Shown here piece after piece: positions 40,801-47,991 of a stretch of 64,000 nucleotides of DNA. The notes under the pieces were generated by a model that was not told the origin of the DNA, searched no databases, and saw only the letters and a list, made by a program, of their open reading frames with translations. Source of the DNA: C-114 sp963745405 (GTDB lineage Bacteria > Chloroflexota > Limnocylindria > Limnocylindrales > CSP1-4); assembly GCA_963745405.1 (NCBI GenBank), contig CAVUWY010000002.1, positions 558,001-622,000 on the forward strand, read 5' to 3'. The translations under genes and the position numbers were made by a program. Numbering within the stretch: position 1 is the first letter of the stretch; the number at the start of each line of letters is the position of its first letter.

Positions 40801-42524
40801 CGGCGGACCATGACGCTGTCGTACGTCTCGAGCGCCTTGGCGACCCGGTCGACGAGCGGGCGGGGGAACCCGAGCGCCAGCCCGACTTCCCGCACGGCCG
40901 ACCGCGCCCGGTAGGTGACGAGGTTGCAGACCATCCCGGTGTGCTCCGGCCCGTAGCGGCCGTACACGTACTGGATGATCTCCTCGCGACGCTCGGAGCT
41001 GAAGTCGATGTCGACGTCGGGATAGGCCGTCCGCCCCTCGTTGATGAACCGCTCGAACAGGAGGTTGTGGCGGATCGGATCCACCCGGGTGATGCCGAGG
41101 ACGTAGGCGACGATCGAATCCGCCGCACTCCCCCGCCCCTGGGCGGGGATGCCCTTCTCCCGGGCATGGCGCATGAGATCCCAGCAGATGAGGAAGAACT
41201 CCGCCAGCCCCGTCCGCTCGATCACGTCGAGCTCGTGGGCAAGCTGGCGGAAGACCGCCGGCGACATGGGGTGATAGCGGCGCCTGGCGCCGTCCTGGCA
41301 GAGCTGCTGGAGATGGCTGAACGGCGTCTCCCCCGGCGGCACGGGGAAACCGGGGAACCGATACCGCTCGAAGCTGAGCTCGACCGAGCAGGCGGCGGCG
41401 AGCTCGCCGGCCGTCCGCAGGCCCTCGGCCCAGGCCCGGGCCGTCCGCGTATCGGCCCCGCCGTCCGTATCGCCGGGTGGCAGGGCGGCCAGCTGGGCCG
41501 CCGACTTCAGGTAGTGCTCGCCTGACGGCGTCCGCAGGTCGGCGAGGGTCTCGAGCGTCCGTCCGTGACGGATCGCGGTGACGATGTCGTGGAGTTCCCG
41601 ATCGTGCGGCAGGGCGTAATGGACGTCGTTCGTCACGACGACCGGCAGCCCGAGATCGTCGGCCAGGGCGGCGGTCTCGGCCACGAGCCAGTCGTCGTCG
41701 GGCAGGAGATGGTGGCCGAGCTCGAGGACGAAACCGGCCGACGCGACCGCCGACCGAGTCGGTGCGGCCTCGAGTCCCGGCCGGGCGCCGCCGAACAGCC
41801 GGCCGTACCGCTCGGCCGCCAGGCGTGCCCCGTCCCGGTCGCCGGCCCGGAGGCGGCGGGCGATCTCGCCGTCGCGACAGCCGGACAGGGCCACCAGGCC
41901 GTCGGCATGTTCGGCGAGGAGGGCCTGGCTGAAGCGGGGCACGCCCTTGGTCCCGGCCATGTTCGCCCGGGACACGAGTCGACAGAGACTCCGATACCCG
42001 GTCTCATCTCGAGCGAGAAGGACGAGATGCGGCCCGCGGACCACGGCGCCGACCCCGCGCAGGTCCTCCTTCACGGCGGGCCGATGCCCGGGCAGGCGCC
42101 CCCGGACCGGCCGCAGGCGCGCCGGCAACCCCTCGACCGCGGGCACGCTCACCTCGCCCGCCCCGATCCGCTCCGATGGCCCGTCGGCCGCCGCGCTGGC
42201 TCCGGTCCCCGCCTGCCCGCGTCCCGATCGTCGGCGGGCCGGGATGACGAGCCGATGGGGGTCGTCGACGACCGCGTCCACCAGTTCGACCTCCAGCCCG
42301 ATGACCGGGTGGATCCCGACCGCCTCGGCGGCCGACGTGAAGCGGACGATGCCGTAGAGACCCTGGTGATCGGTGATCGCCAACCCCGACAGGCCGAGAA
42401 CGGCCGCCCGCTCGACCAGCTCGTCCGGGGCGGACGCCCCGTCGAGGAACGAGAAGTTCGTGTGGCAATGGAGCTCGGCGAAGGGAGCGAGAGCGCGCTC
42501 GGGAACGGGTCCGGGATCGGCCAT
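37809..42524 (-). CDS. dnaE2: Error-prone DNA polymerase III alpha (DnaE2) with three long insertions
   Basis: 1571 aa from ATG 42524, about 500 aa longer than usual DnaE2. N-terminal PHP domain at 15-320, with metal residues in AELHCHTNFSFLDGAS and ITDHQGLYG. Polymerase core: AQGRGSAADSIVAYVLGIT, YPDVDIDFSSERR (Asp505/Asp507), VQFDKRDVETLKLIKLDLLGLGM (third Asp), IIRPGPIQG, YQEQVMRIA, FASFGFAKSHAAAFA. The HhH VKGIGKEQA and an OB domain end the protein, without the beta-clamp motif at the extreme end seen in replicative DnaE. Insertions of low complexity interrupt it at about 95-160, 592-835 and 1168-1308. It lies behind a LexA-type box, with imuA-imuB in the same direction 2.3 kb upstream. 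Confidence 0.95.
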   Translation of the reverse strand: MADPGPVPERALAPFAELHCHTNFSFLDGASAPDELVERAAVLGLSGLAITDHQGLYGIVRFTSAAEAVGIHPVIGLEVELVDAVVDDPHRLVIPARRRSGRGQAGTGASAAADGPSERIGAGEVSVPAVEGLPARLRPVRGRLPGHRPAVKEDLRGVGAVVRGPHLVLLARDETGYRSLCRLVSRANMAGTKGVPRFSQALLAEHADGLVALSGCRDGEIARRLRAGDRDGARLAAERYGRLFGGARPGLEAAPTRSAVASAGFVLELGHHLLPDDDWLVAETAALADDLGLPVVVTNDVHYALPHDRELHDIVTAIRHGRTLETLADLRTPSGEHYLKSAAQLAALPPGDTDGGADTRTARAWAEGLRTAGELAAACSVELSFERYRFPGFPVPPGETPFSHLQQLCQDGARRRYHPMSPAVFRQLAHELDVIERTGLAEFFLICWDLMRHAREKGIPAQGRGSAADSIVAYVLGITRVDPIRHNLLFERFINEGRTAYPDVDIDFSSERREEIIQYVYGRYGPEHTGMVCNLVTYRARSAVREVGLALGFPRPLVDRVAKALETYDSVMVRRDLEAEGGFGQFFRRPVEEPPETAAAARSGERGLTDRMGQLAAGGRGSVGRPASSGGSAGPGSHRIPPAMVVTTETGAAPHRIPPGVVRHARDGTSPVVSTTVDGVWHDAPHGEQMIGPGRSGMWEEAPASPPAIRAGGEGDDEGGPGDTPASVAWLRAGRGTGYRTDDGGSVPPGMVDGRRIDPESGVLEPPGRRTDRLGRPNHWDPPAPRTATMGRGGDRNGAPSADRGAGRSGEESHSSVARVEPQPAPQARGGSTRDLSDWERWLEFCARIDGFPRHLSIHSGGMLVTAAPLIDIAPLERATMADRVVVQFDKRDVETLKLIKLDLLGLGMLAAIDETLQLIEHDCATCVDLDRLPEDIPEVFAMLQAADTVGVFQVESRAQMQTLPKSRPRNLDDLVVEVAIIRPGPIQGNAVHPYLRRKQGLEPVTYLHPTLEPILADSMGVILYQEQVMRIAIDVAGFSPADSDGFRRAMGTWRSSKEMEKLHRRFVDGCLRQPGMDEPMAEELFRQVAAFASFGFAKSHAAAFARTAYESSFLKLFYPAQFVVGLINAQPMGFYPVEVLVNDAKRHGVAVLPVDINASAFRTTTEWVGRPGWAMPGSAAATGVPSVAQISTPVLASAHPGVAPALQSADEARARPTAQVASSIRAASDHSDRGRTPRASADRLHNAPANHGADSRAVDARTASARTALDGEPLPPGVGIDRRPAPVLSPACVMPSAAARGRWAAESAPGWGVRLGLGLVKGIGKEQAERLDAELARGAYRDLADVVERTGFAEEVIERLIRVGGLDSLGRPRRELLWQLREVAGATKGRAAARVARRAAGRPADLRLPATDAPPLPGLSETERLGDSYAVIGLDARRQVVGLFRPALERLGAVTNAALAERRPGRVRIGGLVVTRQHPMTARGTVFLALEDETGMANVTLWPDTWARLRTVVRRHALLLVDGELQREGNVVNIVAHAARALPEAAATAGGPEPPTGVRQLGHAGMRRLG
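40539..40615. repeat. Pair of palindromic repeats inside the dnaE2 insertion
   Basis: Two inverted repeats share arms TACCACC and GGTGGTA: 40539-40555 (3-nt loop) and 40587-40606 (6-nt loop). Both are followed by the same tail, giving the 16-nt direct repeat GGTGGTATCCGGTGCG at 40549 and 40600, 51 bp apart. A further GGTGGT-T-ACCACC palindrome lies at 40581-40593. They fall in the disordered 592-835 insertion and keep the reading frame. Confidence 0.7.
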
Positions 42525-42539
42525 CGGACCACGCAGTAT

Positions 42540-42553
42540 AGAACATAGGTTCT
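42540..42553 (-). promoter_or_regulatory. LexA-type SOS box of dnaE2
   Basis: AGAAC-N4-GTTCT (GAAC 42541-42544, GTTC 42549-42552), 15 bp from the dnaE2 ATG. It matches the Gram-positive/actinobacterial type LexA site GAAC-N4-GTTC. The same core precedes imuA. Confidence 0.75.
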
Positions 42554-42571
42554 GTTTTCGTGGGTCCATCG

Positions 42572-42618
42572 GAGCCACCGAGGTGGCTCGTTGGTACGAC
42601 TGGCCACACGCCGTGTGG
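42572..42618. promoter_or_regulatory. Two palindromes in the dnaE2/GH18 divergent promoter region
   Basis: GAGCCACC-GA-GGTGGCTC (42572-42589) is a perfect 8-bp-arm palindrome. CCACACG-C-CGTGTGG (42604-42618) is a second with 7-bp arms. Both lie within 65 bp upstream of the GH18-like gene start at 42636 and are separate from the SOS box. They may be operators for the hydrolase gene; no binding protein is known. Confidence 0.45.
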
Positions 42619-42635
42619 AGTGGTGTACTTCTGTC

Positions 42636-44195
42636 ATGCGGTCGCGCGCCAGCACAGGCCACCGACTGGCCCGTATCCTCCTCCTCGCGAGCTTCGCGGC
42701 GGCCAGCCTGCCGCTCGGGACGCCGTTCGCCGCGGCTGCTACGACACGGCCGCCGACCGGAGTGGCGTCAGCCACGATGCCCGCTGCAGGCGCGGTCGAT
42801 CCGGGCATCCAGCCACTCGTCCCTCAGCTCCGGCCGCTGAGCAAGGTCGTATACGGCTACCTGCCGTACTGGAACCTCGACAGCGCCACCGCGGGCCGGC
42901 TCAAGTACCCGCTCCTTTCGACGATCGCGCTCTTCGGGCTCGGCATCAAGGCGGACGGGAGTATCGATACCGCCTGGCGCGGTTACACGGCATACATGAG
43001 CGCCGACGCGGTGGCGGTGACCAACGCCGCTCACGCAGCCGGCGTCCGCGTCGTCCCCACCTTCCAGCTGTTCGACTCCGCCAACCTTCTGAAGATGACC
43101 GCCTTTCTCGGCAGCGCGGCCGCCCAGTCACGCTTCATCGGCCAGGCTCTGAACCTCATGTCCCGCCGCTCAGCGGATGGGGCGAACCTCGACTTCGAAC
43201 CGTTGCCAGCCAGCCAGACCGCCGGCTTTCTCGCCTTTGTCGAGCGGTTCGGAACCGCGATGAGGGCCCGCTTCCCGGGCTCGACGCTCGTCGTCGCAAC
43301 GTCGGCGGGCGCCGGCGCGGATCTCGTCACCGGGCTCGTGCCACTCGTCGACCAGATGTTCGTGATGACGTACGGATACAACACGAGCACCGCAAAGGTC
43401 GCGGGCGCGATAGCTCCGCTCGACAACGCGCCACGGACGGTGAGGATCCACATCGACCGATTTCGCGGCTGGGCGCCGGCCACGAAGATCATCCTCGGTA
43501 TCGGCTACTACGGCTACGACTGGCCCGTCACGAGCACGGCTCCGAATGCGACCGTCCAGGCCGACGCGAAGGCCCACGGCGGCGTCTGGAGCGTGAGCTA
43601 TGGCTCGGCGATGGACTGGCTGGCAGCCCATCCGTCGGTCACCCGACACGAGGACACAGCCCAGGGCAGCGGGTACTTCACCTACTACGACAGCGCATCG
43701 ACATCGACTCGGCAGGTCTACTTCGAGGACGAATACAGCATCGCCGCCAAAGACGACTATGCGATCGCCACCGGGCTCGGTGGGATCGGAATCTGGACAC
43801 TCGGCAACGACGGGACCTACCCACAGCTCTGGAACACGATCCAGACCAAGTTCTACTCGCCTACTCATTCCATCGCCGTCGGCAGCGCGGTCGCCAACGT
43901 GCGGCTTTCGCGCGGAGTGGTCGTAGCGACGATCACGAGGCGAATCCGCAACCTCGGAAGCGTGCCGGAGCGGGGTGCGGTCCGCTGGGTGCTCCGTGAT
44001 GCGCACGCTCGTGTACGCGCCAGCGGTTCGATCGCGGTCCTGATCTACCCCGGTCGGAGTGCAGCGTGGAGAAGCGATCTGCGGATCGGAACCGCGGCAG
44101 CCCTGCCGGCCGGGCGATACCGACTCTATGTCGTCTTCGCGGGGTCGCGCTCGACGTGGCATGCCCCGACGATCTCGTTCCGCCAGCCCTACTGA
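42636..44195 (+). CDS. Secreted GH18-family (spore-coat/chitinase-like) glycoside hydrolase
   Basis: 519 aa from ATG 42636. Signal peptide at 1-35 (HRLARILLLASFAAASLPLGTPFAAAA). A TIM-barrel begins with KVVYGYLPYWNLDS and STIALFGLGI, and the active strand reads DGANLDFEPLP. The family motif is DxxDxDxE; here Asp181, Asn184 in place of Asp, Asp186 and the acid Glu188 are seen. MTYGYNTSTAKVAGAIAPLDN, KIILGIGYYGYDW and GIGIWTLGND complete a YaaH/spore-coat or bacterial GH18 barrel. About 100 C-terminal residues (VRLSRGVVVATITRRIRNLG...) form an Ig-like domain. It probably cleaves GlcNAc-containing polymer outside the cell. It diverges from dnaE2. Confidence 0.88.
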   Translation: MRSRASTGHRLARILLLASFAAASLPLGTPFAAAATTRPPTGVASATMPAAGAVDPGIQPLVPQLRPLSKVVYGYLPYWNLDSATAGRLKYPLLSTIALFGLGIKADGSIDTAWRGYTAYMSADAVAVTNAAHAAGVRVVPTFQLFDSANLLKMTAFLGSAAAQSRFIGQALNLMSRRSADGANLDFEPLPASQTAGFLAFVERFGTAMRARFPGSTLVVATSAGAGADLVTGLVPLVDQMFVMTYGYNTSTAKVAGAIAPLDNAPRTVRIHIDRFRGWAPATKIILGIGYYGYDWPVTSTAPNATVQADAKAHGGVWSVSYGSAMDWLAAHPSVTRHEDTAQGSGYFTYYDSASTSTRQVYFEDEYSIAAKDDYAIATGLGGIGIWTLGNDGTYPQLWNTIQTKFYSPTHSIAVGSAVANVRLSRGVVVATITRRIRNLGSVPERGAVRWVLRDAHARVRASGSIAVLIYPGRSAAWRSDLRIGTAAALPAGRYRLYVVFAGSRSTWHAPTISFRQPY

Positions 44196-44283
44196 CCCCA
44201 GACGCCCGACGGGCTGAATGGGCGACCGATGTCATCTGGCGCGGATGAAACATCTAGGCGTACTCTGCCGTCTGTAGGCCACC

Positions 44284-44409
44284 ATGCAGCGGCTTACAGG
44301 AATGGCGCCCGGGGTCTTCCGTCCGATCGCGCTGGCGCTGCTTGCGATGGTGCTGATCGAGGTCCTGCTGCCGGCGGTCCTCGCCGCAGCAGCGACGACC
44401 GGCAACTGA
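44284..44409 (+). CDS. Possible 41-aa single-span membrane peptide
   Basis: Reads MQRLTGMAPGVFRPIALALL, then AMVLIEVLLPAVLAAAATTGN and TGA. One hydrophobic helix spans most of it. The upstream ribosome-binding site is weak. It lies in the 630-bp gap between the GH18-like gene and the imuB operon end. It may be a real small membrane protein or chance. Confidence 0.35.
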   Translation: MQRLTGMAPGVFRPIALALLAMVLIEVLLPAVLAAAATTGN

Positions 44410-44531
44410 ATATCGCTCCTCTCGACCAACAAACCATCCCGTGCCTGGGGGCTCGGGATGTCCCGGCGGCGCCGGCTCAGAAAGCCGGTCGCTGACCCGC
44501 CTCGAGGCCTGGTGAGCGGGCATCGAGGCCG

Positions 44532-44566
44532 CAGGAGCCCCGTCACCTGGGGTGGCGGGGCTCCTG
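44532..44566. terminator. Strong hairpin terminator
   Basis: A 16-bp stem with one G-U pair: 44532-44547 (CAGGAGCCCCGTCACC) pairs with 44551-44566 (GGTGGCGGGGCTCCTG) around a 3-nt loop. TCACATTT follows on the plus strand. It should end plus-strand transcripts from the GH18-like gene and the small ORF. Confidence 0.7.
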
Positions 44567-44688
44567 TCACATTTCCGGCGTCACGCCTGGCCGCTTCCTG
44601 CCGTCTCGGGGACGCTGCAGGCGGTCCGCCCGGCAGCTACGATGGGTACCGATCGACCGGGATCGATCGAGCGAGCGGGGGACGGGAC

Positions 44689-44796
44689 ATGCAGTCGACC
44701 CAGCCACGAGACTTCGGGCTCCTCGTCCTCGTGGTCGGCCTGTTCGCGATCCTTCTCGCCATCAGCCTCATCTTGGGGTCCGCCCCGGTCCGCTGA
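44689..44796 (+). CDS. Possible 35-aa membrane miniprotein
   Basis: MQSTQPRDFG followed by LLVLVVGLFAILLAISLILG and SAPVR, stop at 44794-44796. A GGGGGAC purine run lies about 7 nt upstream of the ATG. One transmembrane helix with a short polar head. It follows a strong terminator and faces the DUF6504-like gene convergently. Real or chance cannot be decided here, but the ribosome-binding site is better than for the 44284 peptide. Confidence 0.42.
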   Translation: MQSTQPRDFGLLVLVVGLFAILLAISLILGSAPVR

Positions 44797-44827
44797 CCTC
44801 GTCGCGCCGGCCGATCGAGGGCCGACC

Positions 44828-45076
44828 TCAGTCGTACAGCCGCTCGAGATGCCAACCGCCTTCGACGCGATCGAGGTAGACGAGGGCGAGCCAGCGCGAT
44901 CCCACCACCTTGAAGTAGTCGCGGGCGATCGGCTCGCGCCACCACGATTCGTCGACCCGCCAGCGATTGCAGACCTCGACCGTCTCGCGCCGACCGTTCC
45001 AGGTGATGGCCACGAGATGGCCGTCGGGATCGAGCTCGGCCTCGATCGAGGGGTGTTCGCGCAGGAGTCGGGTCAT
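44828..45076 (-). CDS. DUF6504-like small protein of the imuA-imuB operon
   Basis: 82 aa. ATG overlaps the imuB stop (ATGA at 45073-45076), so it is co-translated with it. The sequence is rich in Trp, Arg and acidic residues: VAITWNGRRETVEVCNRWRVDESWWREPIARDYFKVVGSRWLALVYLDRVEGGWHLERLYD. It resembles the DUF6504 proteins that often follow Y-family imuB genes in actinobacteria. It has no signal peptide or membrane segment. Its role is unknown; the position suggests an accessory part of the mutasome. The family call is from memory of context and pattern, not from a search. Confidence 0.75.
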   Translation of the reverse strand: MTRLLREHPSIEAELDPDGHLVAITWNGRRETVEVCNRWRVDESWWREPIARDYFKVVGSRWLALVYLDRVEGGWHLERLYD

Positions 45077-46377
45077 CGGCGGACGGGCGCGGGGGCAGCG
45101 ACCGCGGTCCTGGCGCCCTCGACGCCGATCGGCAGCCAGCGCCAGCGGGACTCCGCCAGCAACGCCTCGGGATCCGCCAACTCGACCCGGCCGATGCGAT
45201 CGTCGCCATAGGTCAGGGCGAGGCGGGCGAGCTGCCAGCCGAGGCGGGCGGCTCGGGGCGCCTGCGGGACGAACAGCGACAGTTGCTGGCCGGCGGCCGG
45301 AGCCACGTCGGCCAGCTCGAGCTCGAGTCGGGCCACCGGCGCCGCCGGCGGCGTTCGCTCGAGATGAGCGAAGAGCAGCCGCTCGATGGCCTCCGCCTCA
45401 GCGGTCGGCTCGGGCAGGCGCTGTTCCAGGGCGACGATCGCCGGGGTGCCTCGATCGGCGAAGGTCGTGTCGAGGGCGAGCCGGAGGTTGGCCCTGCCGG
45501 CCGCCAGCCCTCGCCCGGCCAGCTGATCCGACAGCGCGGCGGCGAGTCGATGGAGGAGGAAGCGGAGTGGCTCGAGGCCCTCCACCGCCGGTTCCACCGG
45601 GAGGGCGAGGGCCATCCGTTCCGGAGCCCGGCGAGGGACGAACGGATCCGTCTCCTCGCCCCGAGCATGGGCGTGGAGACGCTCGCCGTCGGGGCCGAAG
45701 CGGGCCACGAGCGCCGAGCGCGGGATGGCCGCCACCTGGCCGATCCGACGGAGTCCCAACCGGGCGAGCCGGCCACGTACGTCGGGGTCCGATGTGAGAA
45801 GGGCGGCCGGGAGACGAGCGAGGAAGTCCGCCTCACCGCCGGGTGGGACGACGACCGGCAGCTTGCTCCCCGCTGATCCGCCGCCGTCCGGCTCGGCGAC
45901 GGCCGCGGCGACGAGGGCGGCGAATCGGGTCCCGGCGATCCCTGCCCGGGGCCTGCCCGGGAGCGTCGGGGCGAGCGCCGCGCCGACCCGTTCCACGAGT
46001 GCCGGGTCGGGGCCCCACAGCCGGTCGAGGCCGTCGATCCCGATCTCGATCCGTCCGAACGAGGGGTGGGTCGGAGCGATCTCGGCGGCCACGCTCGGGC
46101 TGAACGCGGCGAGCCGATCGAGGGCGGCATCCAGGGCGGCCTCGTCGGCGTCGAGGTCCGGGTCGAGGAAGGTCGCCTCAGGCGCCAGCCGATGCGCGGC
46201 GCCGAGGGCCATGCCGCGCCGGACGCCCATCGCCATCGCCGTCGGGTCGGCGTCCAGGACCACGCCCGGCGCCCACGGCTGACCGCCGAGGACGACCGGC
46301 CCGGTCGGGAACGACGTGGAGCGGGATCGGGCGAGGCGAAGGGGGAGGTGCGGCCAATGGAGGTGGAGGAGGCGCAT
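45073..46377 (-). CDS. imuB: Non-catalytic Y-family polymerase ImuB
   Basis: 434 aa from ATG 46377 (MRLLHLHWPHLPLRLARS). The usual Y-family DxDxFFAxVE and SIDExxLD motifs are absent: the N-terminus has no Asp pair, and the second site reads GRIEIGIDGLDRLWG. This is the ImuB pattern, inactive as a polymerase. The little-finger/HhH part (GRLARLGLRRIGQVAAIPRSALVARFGPDGERLHAHARGEETDP) is intact. A clamp-binding motif of QLSLF type appears as GQQLSLFVPQ, which would recruit DnaE2 to the sliding clamp. It follows imuA with an unusually long overlap (see finding) and is co-translated with the DUF6504-like gene. Confidence 0.9.
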   Translation of the reverse strand: MRLLHLHWPHLPLRLARSRSTSFPTGPVVLGGQPWAPGVVLDADPTAMAMGVRRGMALGAAHRLAPEATFLDPDLDADEAALDAALDRLAAFSPSVAAEIAPTHPSFGRIEIGIDGLDRLWGPDPALVERVGAALAPTLPGRPRAGIAGTRFAALVAAAVAEPDGGGSAGSKLPVVVPPGGEADFLARLPAALLTSDPDVRGRLARLGLRRIGQVAAIPRSALVARFGPDGERLHAHARGEETDPFVPRRAPERMALALPVEPAVEGLEPLRFLLHRLAAALSDQLAGRGLAAGRANLRLALDTTFADRGTPAIVALEQRLPEPTAEAEAIERLLFAHLERTPPAAPVARLELELADVAPAAGQQLSLFVPQAPRAARLGWQLARLALTYGDDRIGRVELADPEALLAESRWRWLPIGVEGARTAVAAPAPVRR

Positions 46378-47365
46378 GGGTCGAGGTCTCGGCGATCGGG
46401 TGGGTGGGGGCATCGGAGCGGTCGAGGCGGGCCCGCCGGCCGGGTGGCACGCCGCTGGGTATCTCCCCGAGGAGCGCCTCGTGGCGGAGGCAGTCGTCGC
46501 GCGGCCCGCCCTGTGCATAGAGGATGCGGAGCTCCGCCCGCCGGCCCGGCGGACCGAACCGGTTGCGGGCGACGTTCACCTCGATCCGCTGGCCGACGAT
46601 GTCGCCGCCGAGCCGGATCCACGCCTGACGGGCGAGGTCGAGATGGAGGCCGGCGGACTCGCCGAGGGCACCGGTCAGGCCGGCCGGCAGGCTCGGTGGG
46701 GCGAGGACCACGAGGAGGGCATCTGCCCGACGGGCGAGGGCCGCCAGGCGATGGAGGCGCTCGGCAGTGCTCGGTGCCCGAGGGTGCCGTCCAGCGGCGA
46801 CCGGCGGCTCGGCGGCGACCCGCGGCTCGGCGGCCAGATCTGCCACGATGAGGTCGACCGCTCGGCCCTGGAGGAGGGCGCCGGCCATCGCCAGCCCCTC
46901 GTCGAGCGTCTCCGGGGCGAGGACGATGAGCCATTCGAGCCGCACGCCACGAGCGACCGCCTCGACCGGATCGAGGCCACGGGCGAGGTCGAGCCAGGCG
47001 ACGATCGAGCCGGCCGCCTGGGCTTCCGCCACGAGCCGCAGGGCGAGCGTCGTCTTGCCGCTCGAGTGGTCGCCGCGGACGGCGAGACCGGCCCGCCGTG
47101 GCACGCCGCCGGGTCCGAGGATCGCATCGAGGGCGGCGAACCCGGTGGGCACGATACGCCCGTCGTCGGGAAGCGGGAGCGGGCCCGGTTCATCCGCCGG
47201 CAGCGGCACCGTCGCGAGCGACCCGATCACCGACCCGTGGCGATCATCCGCCTCGGCGCGATCCCTGCCTCCGCCGTCCGCCCCCAGCCGCCGCGGAGCT
47301 GCCGCGCCCCAGCGATCCCGGAGGGTCGCCAGGGCGGCCGTGACATCGAGGGAAGGGTCCACCAT
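46178..47365 (-). CDS. imuA: RecA-like ImuA of the SOS mutasome
   Basis: 395 aa from ATG 47365. RecA-like core: PTGFAALDAILGPGGVPRRAGLAVRGDHSSGKTTLALRLVAEAQ (Walker A GDHSSGKT), VAWLDLARGLDP, and LLVVLAPP in place of a classical Walker B. It lacks RecA's DNA-binding and polymer motifs. The C-terminal 70 residues are Pro/Arg-rich and lie in the region overlapping imuB by 200 nt in another frame. ImuA supports DnaE2/ImuB mutagenesis. It is preceded by a palindromic LexA-type box at 47378-47395, so expression should follow DNA damage. Confidence 0.88.
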   Translation of the reverse strand: MVDPSLDVTAALATLRDRWGAAAPRRLGADGGGRDRAEADDRHGSVIGSLATVPLPADEPGPLPLPDDGRIVPTGFAALDAILGPGGVPRRAGLAVRGDHSSGKTTLALRLVAEAQAAGSIVAWLDLARGLDPVEAVARGVRLEWLIVLAPETLDEGLAMAGALLQGRAVDLIVADLAAEPRVAAEPPVAAGRHPRAPSTAERLHRLAALARRADALLVVLAPPSLPAGLTGALGESAGLHLDLARQAWIRLGGDIVGQRIEVNVARNRFGPPGRRAELRILYAQGGPRDDCLRHEALLGEIPSGVPPGRRARLDRSDAPTHPIAETSTHAPPPPPLAAPPPSPRPIPLHVVPDRAGRPRRSAVGAGRGPGRRPDGDGDGRPARHGPRRRASAGA

Positions 47366-47377
47366 CGTCCGCCGATG

Positions 47378-47395
47378 ATAGAACATCCGTTCTAT
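47378..47395 (-). promoter_or_regulatory. LexA-type SOS box of imuA-imuB
   Basis: ATAGAAC-N4-GTTCTAT is an 18-bp perfect inverted repeat, 12 bp from the imuA start codon. The core GAAC-N4-GTTC matches the dnaE2 box at 42541-42552. It fills most of the 33-bp gap between the tetR stop (47399) and imuA. Confidence 0.85.
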
Positions 47396-47398
47396 AAG

Positions 47399-47974
47399 TC
47401 AATGGCGGACCCCGGCCACGGCATCGACGATCGTGGCCACGCCGGCCCGCCACGCGGCATCGACATCGCCACCGAGGCGGAAGGCCCCGGCCAGCTCCAT
47501 GCTGACGAATCCGTGGGCGAACGCGACGAGAAGTCGGGCCGCCTCGAGCGTCCGCTCGGGATCGCCGCCGGTCAGCGGCGTCAGCACGCGGAACAGCGGC
47601 TCGATGGCCGCCCGGTTCGCTTCCGGCGAGATCTGGACGTCCTTCGGCAGCGCTGCGAACAGCAGGCCGTACACGCCCGCTCGGCGGTGGGCGAAGCCGC
47701 GGAACGCGTTCAGCATCGACACGATGTCCCGGCGAGGATCCATGCCCGTCGTGGCCCGATCGAGCTCGACGGCCAGCTCCGCCGCCGCGTCCTCCTGGAC
47801 CGCCCGGATGAGGGCGGCCCGATCGCGGACCCGCTTGTACAGCGACGGCGCCCTGACTCCGACGACACGGGCCACCTCCTGCATCGTCAGCGCATCGAGG
47901 CCGCCCGTCTCGAGCAGCTCCGCCGCGGCGTCGAGGATGGCCTCGTCGGACGTCTTGGCGTGGGCCGGGCTCAT
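47399..47974 (-). CDS. TetR-family transcriptional regulator
   Basis: 191 aa. N-terminal HTH: DEAILDAAAELLETGGLDALTMQEVARVVGVRAPSLYKRVRDRAALIRAV. The C-terminal ligand domain is of the TetR_C_33/WHG style (LNAFRGFAHRRAGVYGLLFAALP... LLVAFAHGFVSMELAGAFRLGGD). It faces a DUF4260 membrane protein across an 88-bp divergent region with a perfect 16-bp palindrome over a likely promoter. It therefore probably represses that gene and itself. Its stop is 4 bp from the imuA SOS box, so some read-through into imuA is possible. Confidence 0.93.
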   Translation of the reverse strand: MSPAHAKTSDEAILDAAAELLETGGLDALTMQEVARVVGVRAPSLYKRVRDRAALIRAVQEDAAAELAVELDRATTGMDPRRDIVSMLNAFRGFAHRRAGVYGLLFAALPKDVQISPEANRAAIEPLFRVLTPLTGGDPERTLEAARLLVAFAHGFVSMELAGAFRLGGDVDAAWRAGVATIVDAVAGVRH

Positions 47975-47991
47975 GTCGCGAGTCTAGGCTA

